Source of the DNA: G958295935 sp965224235
GTDB taxonomy: Bacteria; Chloroflexota; Dehalococcoidia; Lucifugimonadales; Lucifugimonadaceae
Length of the DNA: 64,000 bases
Direction of reading: 5' to 3'
Assembly: GCA_965224235.1 (NCBI GenBank)
Contig: CBDCYP010000002.1
Location: forward strand, 1,922,001 to 1,986,000
Shown here: in pieces, positions 49,665-57,849 of the stretch
How the letters are laid out: the number at the start of each line of letters is the position of its first letter
Position numbering within the stretch: the first letter of the stretch is position 1
Notes under the pieces: model-generated
The model's input: the letters and a program-made list of their open reading frames with translations, nothing else
Database searches by the model: none
Told to the model about the DNA's origin: nothing
Program-made: the position numbers and the translations under genes

Positions 49665-50528
49665 TCAGCGCACCGCTGCTCCGGCCGTCTCCAGTACAGC
49701 CGTCGGTGGAGCGACTCCGCAGAATATTTCGTAGTCGATCAGCTCGGTGACCTCGGGGTCGAGACCGCAGAGCTTGCAGCCAGGGTCGCGCCTGATCTTG
49801 ACCTCCCGGAACTCCATGGTCAAGGCGTCGATAAGCAGCAGTCGACTGGTCAGCGTCTCACCGATGCCCATGACGAGCTTGATGGTCTCGAGGGCCTGTA
49901 TGGAGCCGACCAACCCCGGGAGCGCGCCTATCACGCCTGCCTCGGCGCAGTTGGGCACTTCGCCGGGCGGCGGCGGGTCGGGGAACAGGCAGCGGTAGCA
50001 CCCCTGGCCCGGGATGTACGTGGTCGCCTGCCCGTCGAAAACGAGGATGCTCCCATCCACCAACGGCTTGCCTGCAAGATAGGCGGCGTCGTTGACGAGG
50101 TACCGCGTGGCGAAATTGTCGGCGCCGTTTACGATCACGTCGTAGTTCGGGATGATGTCCATCGCGTTTTCCGCGTTGATCGGCGCTTCGTGAATCTCCA
50201 CGTTGACGTCGGGGTTGTAGGCGTGCAGAGTCTCGCGGGCCGAGATCACCTTTCGCTTTCCGACGTCCTGGTCTTGGTGCAGAATCTGGCGCTGCAAGTT
50301 GGATACGTCCACCGTGTCGAAGTCGACGATCCCTATGGTCCCTATTCCGGCCAGCGACAAGTAGAGCGAGACCGGCGAGCCCAGGCCCCCTGCGCCGACT
50401 ACCAGAACCCTTGCGCCGAGCATTTTGCGCTGTCCTGCGCTGCCAACGTTGGGCATTATGAGATGGCGGCTGTACCGCTGTACCTGGCCCGGTGTCAGAG
50501 GCTTATCGAAGGCCATTGTGTTCCCCAT
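49665..50528 (-). CDS. moeB: MoeB/ThiF-family adenylyltransferase
   Basis: A 287-residue E1-like enzyme that adenylates the C-terminal Gly-Gly of ubiquitin-like sulfur carriers (MoaD, ThiS or CysO). Visible are the N-terminal YSRHLIMPNVGSAGQRKMLG, the ATP loop VVGAGGLGSPVSLYLSLAG, NLQRQILHQDQDVGKRKVIS, NGADNFATRYLVND, and two zinc-binding pairs CYRC and CKLC. There is no rhodanese domain, unlike MoeZ. Start at 50528 or at the ATG four codons later (MAFDKPLT). A gene for the carrier itself is not nearby. With the adjacent cysteine synthase and Rrf2 regulator it suggests carrier-dependent cysteine synthesis, though a role in molybdopterin synthesis is equally possible. Confidence 0.88.
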   Translation of the reverse strand: MGNTMAFDKPLTPGQVQRYSRHLIMPNVGSAGQRKMLGARVLVVGAGGLGSPVSLYLSLAGIGTIGIVDFDTVDVSNLQRQILHQDQDVGKRKVISARETLHAYNPDVNVEIHEAPINAENAMDIIPNYDVIVNGADNFATRYLVNDAAYLAGKPLVDGSILVFDGQATTYIPGQGCYRCLFPDPPPPGEVPNCAEAGVIGALPGLVGSIQALETIKLVMGIGETLTSRLLLIDALTMEFREVKIRRDPGCKLCGLDPEVTELIDYEIFCGVAPPTAVLETAGAAVR

Positions 50529-50646
50529 TCCTCGGTGTTTCGTGCTTTGACTTCAGGAGCATCTTCAAGTTTAACGAAAAGTATCACGGCCAACATACCG
50601 GCCGGATGGGGCGATTGGTCCGCATTCTGCCAGCGGTCTTTCAGAT

Positions 50647-50795
50647 TTAGGGAACCTCTGAACAACTCCGTGTTCCAATCCGTTCGCCCTGAGCTTGTCG
50701 AAGGGTTCTGGCCTCCTCCCCCACAGGGGGAGGATTCAGGAGGGGGGAACCTCCGCTCTGCCAAGCGCATCGGCCACTTGTTCAGAGATTCCTTA
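50647..50795. repeat. MITE family A, copy 3
   Basis: A 143-bp element (50650-50792) with ends GGGAACCTCTGAACAA and TTGTTCAGAGATTCC and TTA duplications on both sides. It lies in the gap between the Rrf2 regulator and the moeB-like gene and so may separate or re-route their transcription. Confidence 0.87.
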
Positions 50796-50829
50796 GATGA
50801 AGTTCGCACGAATGGGGCGCATCGCGTTG

Positions 50830-51276
50830 TCAACTGGCGACCGGCGCCCCGCTTAACAGAGGGTCCGCGACGCTGACGAGCGACGACTGCTTCTTCGCCA
50901 GTTCGCTGACCTGCACGGTGCTCAGGTGGTCCACAAGCATCTTCTCGACGTCCTGCCACATCTCGCGTTGCGAGCACGCTCCCGAGAGCCTGCATTCGTC
51001 CGGCTCCTCGACGCAGTCGGTGGGCGCTAAGGAGTGGTCAAACGACGCGACCACGTCCGCCACCGTGATGTCGTCTGCCGGCCTCGCCAGTTTGTGACCG
51101 CCGGAAGGACCCCTCCGGGACTGGATCAGCCCCGCCTTTTGCAACTCGGAGCACACGCGCAGCAGGTAAGGCTCGGGGATGTGCTGAGACCGGGCGATCT
51201 CGCTGGCAGGCACATAACCGCCTGTCGTACGGAGTGCCAGGAACACGAGGGTCCTGACGCCATAGTCCACCTTCAT
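50830..51276 (-). CDS. Rrf2-family transcriptional regulator with three cysteines
   Basis: A 148-residue winged-helix regulator. MKVDYGVRTLVFLALR is the standard Rrf2 start, followed by EIARSQHIPEPYLLRVCSEL and QKAGLIQSRRGPSGGHKLAR. Three cysteines, Cys88, Cys95 and Cys101 (C-x6-C-x5-C, TDCVEEPDECRLSGAC), fit an Fe-S or thiol sensor as in IscR-like members. The frame extends 35 codons further upstream, but the family start is the ATG at 51276. Because the moeB-like and cysteine synthase genes lie next downstream, control of cysteine or Fe-S supply is plausible. This is a contextual inference. Confidence 0.9.
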   Translation of the reverse strand: MKVDYGVRTLVFLALRTTGGYVPASEIARSQHIPEPYLLRVCSELQKAGLIQSRRGPSGGHKLARPADDITVADVVASFDHSLAPTDCVEEPDECRLSGACSQREMWQDVEKMLVDHLSTVQVSELAKKQSSLVSVADPLLSGAPVAS

Positions 51277-51491
51277 GGGAATAAGCACGGTGGTACCTTT
51301 GGAACGGAGGTTAAGCCTCCGGTTCAACGAAGCGCCGAGTATATCATCAGCAGGCCTGTTCCTGACTTTGAGGCTCAGCACAGGTGTCTGTTGAAAGGCC
51401 GGGCTATGCTACGATTTGAGTTTGGAACGAGCGCGGGCGATGGCCCGCTTTTCGCGTTGTCGCAACCCACCACTCCATTGGAGTTCGATTG

Positions 51492-52136
51492 ATGGATCAG
51501 ATAGTCCTCTCGGCGCAGGCCCGAACCGCCACCGGCAAGAAAACCCGGGCGTTGCGCAGGCAAGGCGTCTTGCCTATCCACGTTTACGGTCTGAAAGACC
51601 CGCCGCTGTCGTTACAAGCCGAGTCGAGCCAGGTGATGGCCGTGTTGCGTTCAGCTGGATACACGACCCCTGTCAACGTCAATGTCGATGGCAAGAGCAC
51701 GGCCGTCACGCTGATTCGTGAAATAGACAAGCATCCGGTGACCGGCTCGGTTCGGCACGTCGACTTCATGAGAGTCGACCCAACCGTTCGCATCGAGGTC
51801 AGGGTGCCGGTCGTCCTGTTTAACCAGGAAGAGGCCGAGGGCGCACGCGGCGGCGCGGGATTCGTCACCCAGGGCGTCTACGAAGTAATGGTGCTGGCCC
51901 GTCCATTCGACGTTCCGAACGAGATTCGGGCCGACTGCTCAGTCCTTGATTCGTTCGAAGCTTCGATCAGCGTTGCCGATCTCGTCTATCCGGCGGGAGT
52001 GGAGCCGGCCGGGGACCAACATCAGAACATCGCGTGGGTCCAGCCGCCCAGAGTCGTAGAAGGGGATCTGCTGGGCGAAGAGGAAACCGCTTTGCCCGCG
52101 GGCGAAGAAGAAGAAGACGAACAAGAGGACTCCTAA
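51492..52136 (+). CDS. rplY: 50S ribosomal protein L25/general stress protein Ctc
   Basis: A 214-residue two-domain L25 that binds 5S rRNA. The N-terminal domain has LSAQARTATGKKTRALRRQG and PIHVYGLKD; the C-terminal TL5-type domain includes FMRVDPTVRIEVRVPVVL. It ends in an acidic tail (EEETALPAGEEEEDEQEDS), common in Ctc proteins. The ATG at 51492 is used; a TTG lies one codon upstream. The gene stands alone, divergent from the Rrf2 regulator. Confidence 0.94.
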   Translation: MDQIVLSAQARTATGKKTRALRRQGVLPIHVYGLKDPPLSLQAESSQVMAVLRSAGYTTPVNVNVDGKSTAVTLIREIDKHPVTGSVRHVDFMRVDPTVRIEVRVPVVLFNQEEAEGARGGAGFVTQGVYEVMVLARPFDVPNEIRADCSVLDSFEASISVADLVYPAGVEPAGDQHQNIAWVQPPRVVEGDLLGEEETALPAGEEEEDEQEDS

Positions 52137-52225
52137 TGGTCCCAACCTCCCTCCGTCGACAGACGATTGCGTGACCGAGTGCCGCAGGATAACGGCGCGG
52201 CCCGCTCGCGCAATCACCTGGCCCC

Positions 52226-54478
52226 CTATAGCGGCGCCACGTAGTCCGCAAACACCGGGCTCGTCCAAGCCATCTCCATGTCCGACTGCGTCACCCGAAC
52301 CCAGTACGGATTGATGCCCGGCTGCGGGGACTCGTCTGTGAATTCGAACTCCGCGCGGTCCGGCCCCGGCTCTGGCGCCATCTCCAGCGTGAACTTGCGG
52401 TCCAGCATGCCAAGGTCGATCTGCCGCTTGCCTTTCGCCAGCGCGCCGAGCGTGGTGCGAATACGCACGCGGTCGGCCGGGGCGAACGACATTCGTTGCG
52501 GCGCGGTTTCGCCGTGGCCGCCGTAGCGCGCGCCCGATATTGTGTCGCTCGATATCGTTGCGGCTATCGCCGTCCCCGGATCGCCGTCAACGTCCAGCAC
52601 GAGCCCGCTCCGGTAACCGCACGTCCACGAATGCCACCGCACGGCGGCATCTTCCGACTCGGTCACCTCTGACCTGGGGCTGTCGAAGCGAATCTTCCTC
52701 ACGGCCGAAATCATGCCGCGGTACAGGTTCAGCGAACCGTCCCATACTACCCCGGAGTAGCTCGTACGCCTGCTCGCTCCCTCCCACGTCACCCGCACCC
52801 GATTGGCCGAGCGCCCGCGCGTCAGCTCTTCCGTGTGGATCAGGTCGAGCCCTCTGAACAGTTCCACCAGTTCGATCGGGCCGGTCCCGATCACCTTGAC
52901 CGAAACCTTGGGAGGCTTGTTCGTCGAGTACTCGGCGCCCATGAGGTTGCCGTCGGCCGACACCGCCGCGACGATACGAACGCCCGATGTTGCGTACACC
53001 CGCCGCGCCTTCATCGCGGCCAGGACAGATTCAAGGCTCAGGTCCGTGGCGTACAGGCCGGTCAGCCCGGCCTTCTGATACCGGCGCAGCTGATGCCCGG
53101 GATGGTCGTCCCCTGGCCGTCCTGTATAGCAATCGCTGCCGCCTACAAAGCCCATCCGGTACTTCCGCTCTATCGACTCCTTGAGGAACCACTCGAACTG
53201 CCCGTGCGTCGACGTGATTTCGAGAGCCGGTTCGATCGACGGCTCGTGGAACCTAAGATCGGCCGCGGTTCCCCCCACGTGCGGCGTAACAACCACGTCG
53301 GTGTGGCGAAACTCGGCGTGCATGTCCGTGACGTGCGGCAGATCCGTATCGACGTCGGAAAGGTCCACCTCGCCTCGGTGGCCGCAGCGCCTGATGGCCT
53401 GATCGAAGCGGCGGAAGTAGATGTTGTGATGCCCGCCGAACTCGGCGGTCGCCGACCACTCGTACCCCGGCAACGGCACAAACCGCCCGGGTTCATAGTT
53501 CCGGCGTTCCTCCTGCTGCTGGACCTCGTAGGCCCCGGAAGTCATCACGTGGTCGTTGCGTTGAAACCCGGCGAAGTGGATGCCTGCGACATCGCGCGCA
53601 TACGCAAAAAAGTCCCCGATCTTGTACGGGTCGACCACCTGCCCGCCGTGCGGGTCGCCCCAATAGAGGCGGAACTGCGGGTTGTCTTCCGAAGCCGCGA
53701 CGGGGTTGCTCTTCGCCTCAAGGCCCGCGTCGTCATCCCTCGCCGAGACGCGATGTTCGCCCGGCTCGGTGATGCTGCATCCGTCGATCCACACCATGCC
53801 CCCGTCGTCCTTGTCAAACCGGATCTCCGACGCGCCGAGCCGTATCCCCGCTGCGCTGACCCCAACAGCGCCTCGGTACGCCGCCGCAGGGTTCCCCCAC
53901 CGGTCTTCCGCCTTCACGCCTACCCGAAACTCCTCCCCCGTCACCGCGTTCGACGGCGCCACCACGATCAGCTTGTCGGCGTGCCCGCCGTCCACCGACA
54001 GTTCGGGAACGTCCGGCAGGTAAACGAACTGGCCCGATCCGGAGGAATCGACTTCGAACCAGAAGTAGCGCCGGGATTCAAGGAACGTCTGGGCGCGTGA
54101 TCCCGGTCCCCCGCCGGAACGGTCGCCGTACGTTATGGACAACGATTCATCTTGCTCAAGCGGCCGGCCGGTGTTGATCACAGCCACGGTGATGTGGTCC
54201 GGTATGTGAAGCGCAACCTCGGCATCGGGGGGGCAACCCGCCGTCATGTACTCCGGCCCTGAGGGATCCTCCACCTGCGGCCATCCCCAATCCGTGTCCG
54301 AATCGGTCACCACCCTCACCGTTCCGCCGGTCGCCAGGCCCGCCGGCCCGACGACGTAAACGAGTCTCCACGTCCCGAACTCGCCAGCCACAACCGGCTT
54401 TGACTGAACGATGTGTGCGCTTCCCAGTGAAGGGTCTTCATCCCTGGTCAGTTTCAGGGTGTCCATGGTTTCGGCCAT
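52226..54478 (-). CDS. DUF3604-family protein (PHP-like metal-dependent hydrolase domain)
   Basis: A 750-residue protein. The N-terminal third is beta-rich (ITYGDRSGGGPGSRAQTF, an Ig-like region around 165-250). The central domain from about 270 has the histidine-rich segments FRLYWGDPHGGQVVDPYKIG, PGYEWSATAEFGGHHNIYFR, VVTPHVGG and FVGGSDCYTGRPGDDHPGH, which match the PHP-like metal site of DUF3604. The final 200 residues are another beta-sandwich. No signal peptide is seen. DUF3604 proteins are abundant in marine bacteria, and their substrate is unknown; a phosphoesterase or related hydrolase role is assumed from the fold. A long frame on the opposite strand is a shadow. Confidence 0.85.
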   Translation of the reverse strand: MAETMDTLKLTRDEDPSLGSAHIVQSKPVVAGEFGTWRLVYVVGPAGLATGGTVRVVTDSDTDWGWPQVEDPSGPEYMTAGCPPDAEVALHIPDHITVAVINTGRPLEQDESLSITYGDRSGGGPGSRAQTFLESRRYFWFEVDSSGSGQFVYLPDVPELSVDGGHADKLIVVAPSNAVTGEEFRVGVKAEDRWGNPAAAYRGAVGVSAAGIRLGASEIRFDKDDGGMVWIDGCSITEPGEHRVSARDDDAGLEAKSNPVAASEDNPQFRLYWGDPHGGQVVDPYKIGDFFAYARDVAGIHFAGFQRNDHVMTSGAYEVQQQEERRNYEPGRFVPLPGYEWSATAEFGGHHNIYFRRFDQAIRRCGHRGEVDLSDVDTDLPHVTDMHAEFRHTDVVVTPHVGGTAADLRFHEPSIEPALEITSTHGQFEWFLKESIERKYRMGFVGGSDCYTGRPGDDHPGHQLRRYQKAGLTGLYATDLSLESVLAAMKARRVYATSGVRIVAAVSADGNLMGAEYSTNKPPKVSVKVIGTGPIELVELFRGLDLIHTEELTRGRSANRVRVTWEGASRRTSYSGVVWDGSLNLYRGMISAVRKIRFDSPRSEVTESEDAAVRWHSWTCGYRSGLVLDVDGDPGTAIAATISSDTISGARYGGHGETAPQRMSFAPADRVRIRTTLGALAKGKRQIDLGMLDRKFTLEMAPEPGPDRAEFEFTDESPQPGINPYWVRVTQSDMEMAWTSPVFADYVAPL

Positions 54479-54587
54479 CTAAGTTACTCCCGTCGCAGCC
54501 AAATCAAGCAGCGTCCGCCCCGAGCATAGCCAAAAAACCCACCTGATGCCGCACCTCCGCTGCCCCCGGCTGTAGGCTGAGCGCGGT

Positions 54588-54755
54588 ATGCCGAAAGTCA
54601 GGGATGGGATTCGGCTGGTCCAACGAGACGGCTGGCAACTGGTGCGAACATGGGGCAGCCACCGCCGCTACCATCACCCGGAAAAGACAGGAACAGTAAC
54701 TAATCCCGGCCATCTGATCGATGATCTACAACCAAAAACCTGGCGAGTATTTTGA
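54588..54755 (+). pseudogene. HicA-like toxin gene, frameshifted near the 3' end
   Basis: MPKVRDGIRLVQRDGWQLVR then TWGSHRRYHHPEKTGTVTNP is a HicA mRNA-interferase-type double-stranded-RNA-binding fold; the catalytic His of the family lies in GSHRRY. The frame stops at 54755 after 55 codons. In the next frame the normal HicA ending SILMQAGIV follows and would stop at 54787 overlapping the hicB ATG, so a single base has been lost near 54746. The toxin is probably inactive or altered. Confidence 0.75.
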
Positions 54756-54783
54756 TGCAGGCGGGAATCGTGAGGAGTAGCCA

Positions 54784-55128
54784 ATGAAGTTGGAATAAGT
54801 GGTGGTCTATGAACGAACGACCAACAACTATTGCGCGTATCTGCCTGATTTGCCGGGTTGCATTAGTACCGGGAAAACTTGGGAAGACATTCAGAAAAAC
54901 ATCAGGGAGGCCATCACAGGTCACATCGAGGTGATGTTGGAGTACGGCGAACGGCTACCCGAAAAACTTATGTCTCTGGAAGAGGTGGTGGAATGCCATG
55001 ACGAACCCCTTGACGGACACGTAATGAATACACTCGCACACTACGGCGCCGATGTCCCGTCGCTGTCGACTTCGTTCGGGAAAGTAGAAATTGAGGTTGA
55101 ATTGCATCCCGCGGCAACGAGGGGCTGA
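54784..55128 (+). pseudogene. HicB-like antitoxin gene with a nonsense codon at position 5
   Basis: The normal start ATG-AAG-TTG-GAA at 54784 is followed by TAA where family members have Tyr (MKLEYVVVYE). The rest of the frame is intact from a GTG at 54799: YLPDLPGCISTGKTWEDIQK and NIREAITGHIEVMLEYGERL are standard HicB. Re-initiation at the GTG could still give a shortened protein of 109 residues. The C-terminal part (HYGADVPSLSTSFGKVEIEV) is not the usual DNA-binding domain. Confidence 0.75.
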
Positions 55129-55190
55129 TACCGCAAGAATAACCAGTACGCCGTACCCAAACCCCGTCATCCCAAAGCGCGCGCCGATCC

Positions 55191-55219
55191 CCCGTCATCC
55201 CCGACCCGGATCGGGGACC
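55191..55219. repeat. Dispersed palindromic repeat, copy 3
   Basis: CCCGTCATCCCCGACCCGGA followed by TCGGGGACC, a member of the family at 39217 and 40157, with a second shorter CCCCGTCATCCC just upstream at 55162. It is non-coding. Confidence 0.65.
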
Positions 55220-55327
55220 CATGCGGGGCGCGGGCCAACGCGCCCATGACGTAAAACGTGGTGCCCATGCCCCAGGCGAAGGGCGCCCACACGATAGACG
55301 CCCCCACGCGGTGGGGTCGTGGCCCTG

Positions 55328-56461
55328 CTATCTGTCTGCTACTGAACCGTCTTCGTGGAGAGGCGTGTCGAGAATCTTGTCGATGAACGGATGCGCGGTC
55401 AGTGCGCTTTCATTTAGTGCCACGCCCAGGCCGGGGCCGTCCGGCACGACGAGGAATCCGTCTTCCAGCTTGAGGGGATTCACCAGAAGGTCGCTCTTGG
55501 GCGGCTCCGACTCGCCTGTGTATTCCTGTAGCGCGAAGTTGGGGATGCAGGCGTCGAGTTGCACGCACGCGGCGGTGCTTATGGGGCTGAGCGGGTTGTG
55601 CGGTATGACCCTGACGTGCTGCGCTTCAGCCATGGCGGCCACCTTCTTGCAGCCGGACAGCCCTCCGCACAGGCAAAGGTCCGGGCGAACGTATGCGCAC
55701 GCCCTCGCCTCGAGCAGTTGTTGGAACTCAAAAATCGTCGTGAACCGTTCGCCGGTGGCGATCGGCAAGTTGCCCCGGCGTTGTACCTCGCCCATCATGT
55801 CGGGACTATCCGGAAGCATCGGGTCTTCGTAGAAATACGGGTTGAACTGTTCGAGCCGTCGGCCGAGCGAGATCGACTCGGGCGGGTTCATCTGCCGGTG
55901 TATCTCGACGCAAATGTCGATGGCTGGTCCCACGGCCTCCCGTACGGCCCCGACGCGCTTCACCGCTTCGTCCGCCCATTCGGAATAGGTGCGGTGAAGC
56001 CAGAATTGTGGGGCGAACGGCGTGAATCGAACGGCCGAGAACCCTGCTTTCACCTGCGCCACAGCATCGGCGGCCAGGTCGGCGGCGGTGTCCCCGCCCA
56101 CGTGCATGTAGCAGCGCACCTTGTTACGGGTAAGACCGCCCATCAACTCGTAGATCGGAACGCCGAGCCGCTTGCCCTTTATGTCCCAAAGGGCGATGTC
56201 GATGGCCGATAGGGCGCCCTGTACTACCGATCCCATAAAGTGGGAGTTGCGGTACAGGTACTGATAGTGGTGCTCGATTCGCGACGGGTCCTGTCCGACG
56301 AGGTAGGGCGCGAACGTGCGCAGCATCGTCTCGGTCGGCCGCTGCCAGCCGTGCACGCCTCCCTCTCCGACGCCGACCGTACCGTCTTCGCAGTACACCC
56401 TCACCAGTAACCATCGCTCCCAAAGGATGGTCTCAATCTTCTCAATGCGCGTCGGTTTCAT
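55328..56461 (-). CDS. Mandelate racemase/muconate lactonizing-family enzyme, variant metal ligand
   Basis: A 377-residue enolase-superfamily protein, the second in the window. The barrel ligands are Glu186 (CVEIH), Glu212 (YEDP) and Glu238 (TGER), with His188 and His288 (IPHNPLSP) as acid/base. The first ligand is Glu instead of the Asp seen at 30596. The overall pattern is again galactonate-dehydratase-like. Start ATG at 56461 (MKPTRIEKIE), preceded by GAGAG; the frame extends 15 codons further. It is monocistronic. The reaction is probably dehydration of a sugar acid; the substrate is unknown. Confidence 0.88.
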   Translation of the reverse strand: MKPTRIEKIETILWERWLLVRVYCEDGTVGVGEGGVHGWQRPTETMLRTFAPYLVGQDPSRIEHHYQYLYRNSHFMGSVVQGALSAIDIALWDIKGKRLGVPIYELMGGLTRNKVRCYMHVGGDTAADLAADAVAQVKAGFSAVRFTPFAPQFWLHRTYSEWADEAVKRVGAVREAVGPAIDICVEIHRQMNPPESISLGRRLEQFNPYFYEDPMLPDSPDMMGEVQRRGNLPIATGERFTTIFEFQQLLEARACAYVRPDLCLCGGLSGCKKVAAMAEAQHVRVIPHNPLSPISTAACVQLDACIPNFALQEYTGESEPPKSDLLVNPLKLEDGFLVVPDGPGLGVALNESALTAHPFIDKILDTPLHEDGSVADR

Positions 56462-56592
56462 CGTTCTCTCCAGATACTCCGGCCGTATAACCCTGTCGAA
56501 TTGCAAATTGTAGAGGCGACACTAGACGCAGCGGGCCGCGATGACAAGCCTCGATAGGCAATTCGCTCGCATCGGCTGTTCCCTGACGGCGT

Positions 56593-57126
56593 CTACGGAC
56601 GGACGCGCCCCATGGCGATCCATATCCCGACGCCCATCCCGGCGAGCGCCACAATGTTCCCTAGTGCGTTGTTGTTCAGACTGGGCGACATGAACAGCAC
56701 CAGGGTGGCGGCGATGTACGCCAGGAATACGGACAGTCCGGAGATGTACTGAAAGCGCTTGTCGATCTTGTAGCCGACCACCCGCCGAACCGCTTCGCCG
56801 GTGACGTATCCGATCGCGATAAAGCCAACCAGTGCGCCAAAGGCGGCGCCACGCGGAAACCGGTCCACCAGCAGGAGAATTCCGACCAGCGCAGGTCCGG
56901 TTATCGCAGCCGTCAACACCCCGGCGAGGATGGCCTTGACGATGTTCCCGCGGGACGTGTCCTGCATCGGATTACGGCCTATGGAAGCGCAAGATGGGCA
57001 ACGGGAGCCCACCGGGGACTGCACAAGGCATGACGGGCAGATGAGCGCGCCGCATCGGCCGCACCTCAGGCTCGTCTCGACCTTCGGGTCCCTTGGGCAG
57101 TACAGCGTATCGTGCATATTTGTCAT
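56593..57126 (-). CDS. Zinc-ribbon (B-box-like) membrane protein
   Basis: A 177-residue protein. Residues 8-50 contain eight Cys/His-type ligands in pairs (YCPRDP, RCGRCGALICPSCL, GSRCPSCAS), a B-box or zinc-ribbon-like arrangement. Residues 60-175 have four or so hydrophobic helices (IVKAILAGVLTAAITGPALV, GALVGFIAIGYVTGEAVRRV). Similar proteins are common in Chloroflexota, with no known function. It lies 34 bases after plsY on the same strand and may be the last gene of that operon. Confidence 0.75.
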   Translation of the reverse strand: MTNMHDTLYCPRDPKVETSLRCGRCGALICPSCLVQSPVGSRCPSCASIGRNPMQDTSRGNIVKAILAGVLTAAITGPALVGILLLVDRFPRGAAFGALVGFIAIGYVTGEAVRRVVGYKIDKRFQYISGLSVFLAYIAATLVLFMSPSLNNNALGNIVALAGMGVGIWIAMGRVRP

Positions 57127-57160
57127 ACGGACATCCCCAATCGACGGGCGTTAGACGGCA

Positions 57161-57847
57161 TCAAGACTGTGGCCCCCTGTAGACCCAGTCCTTCCTCAAC
57201 GTTATGTCGCGGTCGAACACAATGCGATTCCAGATGAGTCTGCCCATCGAAATGCTCTCTCCGCCTCCCTCGGTCGATCGGTTCGACGTCAGGCGTTTTA
57301 TCACCGTAATCAGAAGGAAACCCAGGCAAAACGCAATTATCTCGACCTCTTTACCCATCAGCAGCGCCCAGACTGGAAGAAGAAGGGCCGCGACGCCCCA
57401 CCATACCGCGCTGTCCTTACGACGCGTGGCCAGCCATCCTACGCCGGCTACCGCGCCGTACGCGAACACCAGTGGGTAGTGCAGGGTCGCCAGCACGCCC
57501 AGCACAGTGGCCATTCCCCTGCCTCCGCCGAACCTCAACCACATCGACCAATTGTGCCCGAATATGCTGGCGAACCCGGCCGCTACCTCGACCGATAACC
57601 CGAGGCCCAGTACCTTGTCGGAGGCGATCACCAACGGAAGCATGCCCTTGACGTAGATGTCGAATAGCACCAGCGGCACGGCCCATCGCTTGCCGACGTG
57701 GACGGCGAAGTTGGAGATGCCGACGTTGCCGCTGCCGTGCTTGCGAATGTCGATGCCCTTCAACACGCGTGCGAGGTAGTAGGCGGACGGGAAAGCGCCC
57801 AAAAAGTAAGCGCCGGCAATCAACAGGACGGTCGCCGGCATCTCCAT
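57161..57847 (-). CDS. plsY: Glycerol-3-phosphate acyltransferase
   Basis: PlsY transfers acyl groups from acyl-phosphate to glycerol-3-phosphate, the first step of phospholipid synthesis. Motifs are conserved: FLGAFPSAYYLARVLKGIDI, KHGSGNVGISNFA, FGHNWSMWLRFGGGRGMATV. At 228 residues it is slightly long; the extra C-terminal tail (ISMGRLIWNRIVFDRDITLR) is not part of the usual enzyme. Six to seven helices. It begins two bases after the PHP gene stop, so the two are co-transcribed. Confidence 0.93.
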   Translation of the reverse strand: MEMPATVLLIAGAYFLGAFPSAYYLARVLKGIDIRKHGSGNVGISNFAVHVGKRWAVPLVLFDIYVKGMLPLVIASDKVLGLGLSVEVAAGFASIFGHNWSMWLRFGGGRGMATVLGVLATLHYPLVFAYGAVAGVGWLATRRKDSAVWWGVAALLLPVWALLMGKEVEIIAFCLGFLLITVIKRLTSNRSTEGGGESISMGRLIWNRIVFDRDITLRKDWVYRGPQS

Positions 57848-57849
57848 GG

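Noticed and set aside
52835..54100. A 421-codon frame on the plus strand
   Set aside because: It lies wholly opposite the DUF3604 gene, has a composition rich in Arg/His/Val, and shows no domain; it is a GC-driven shadow.
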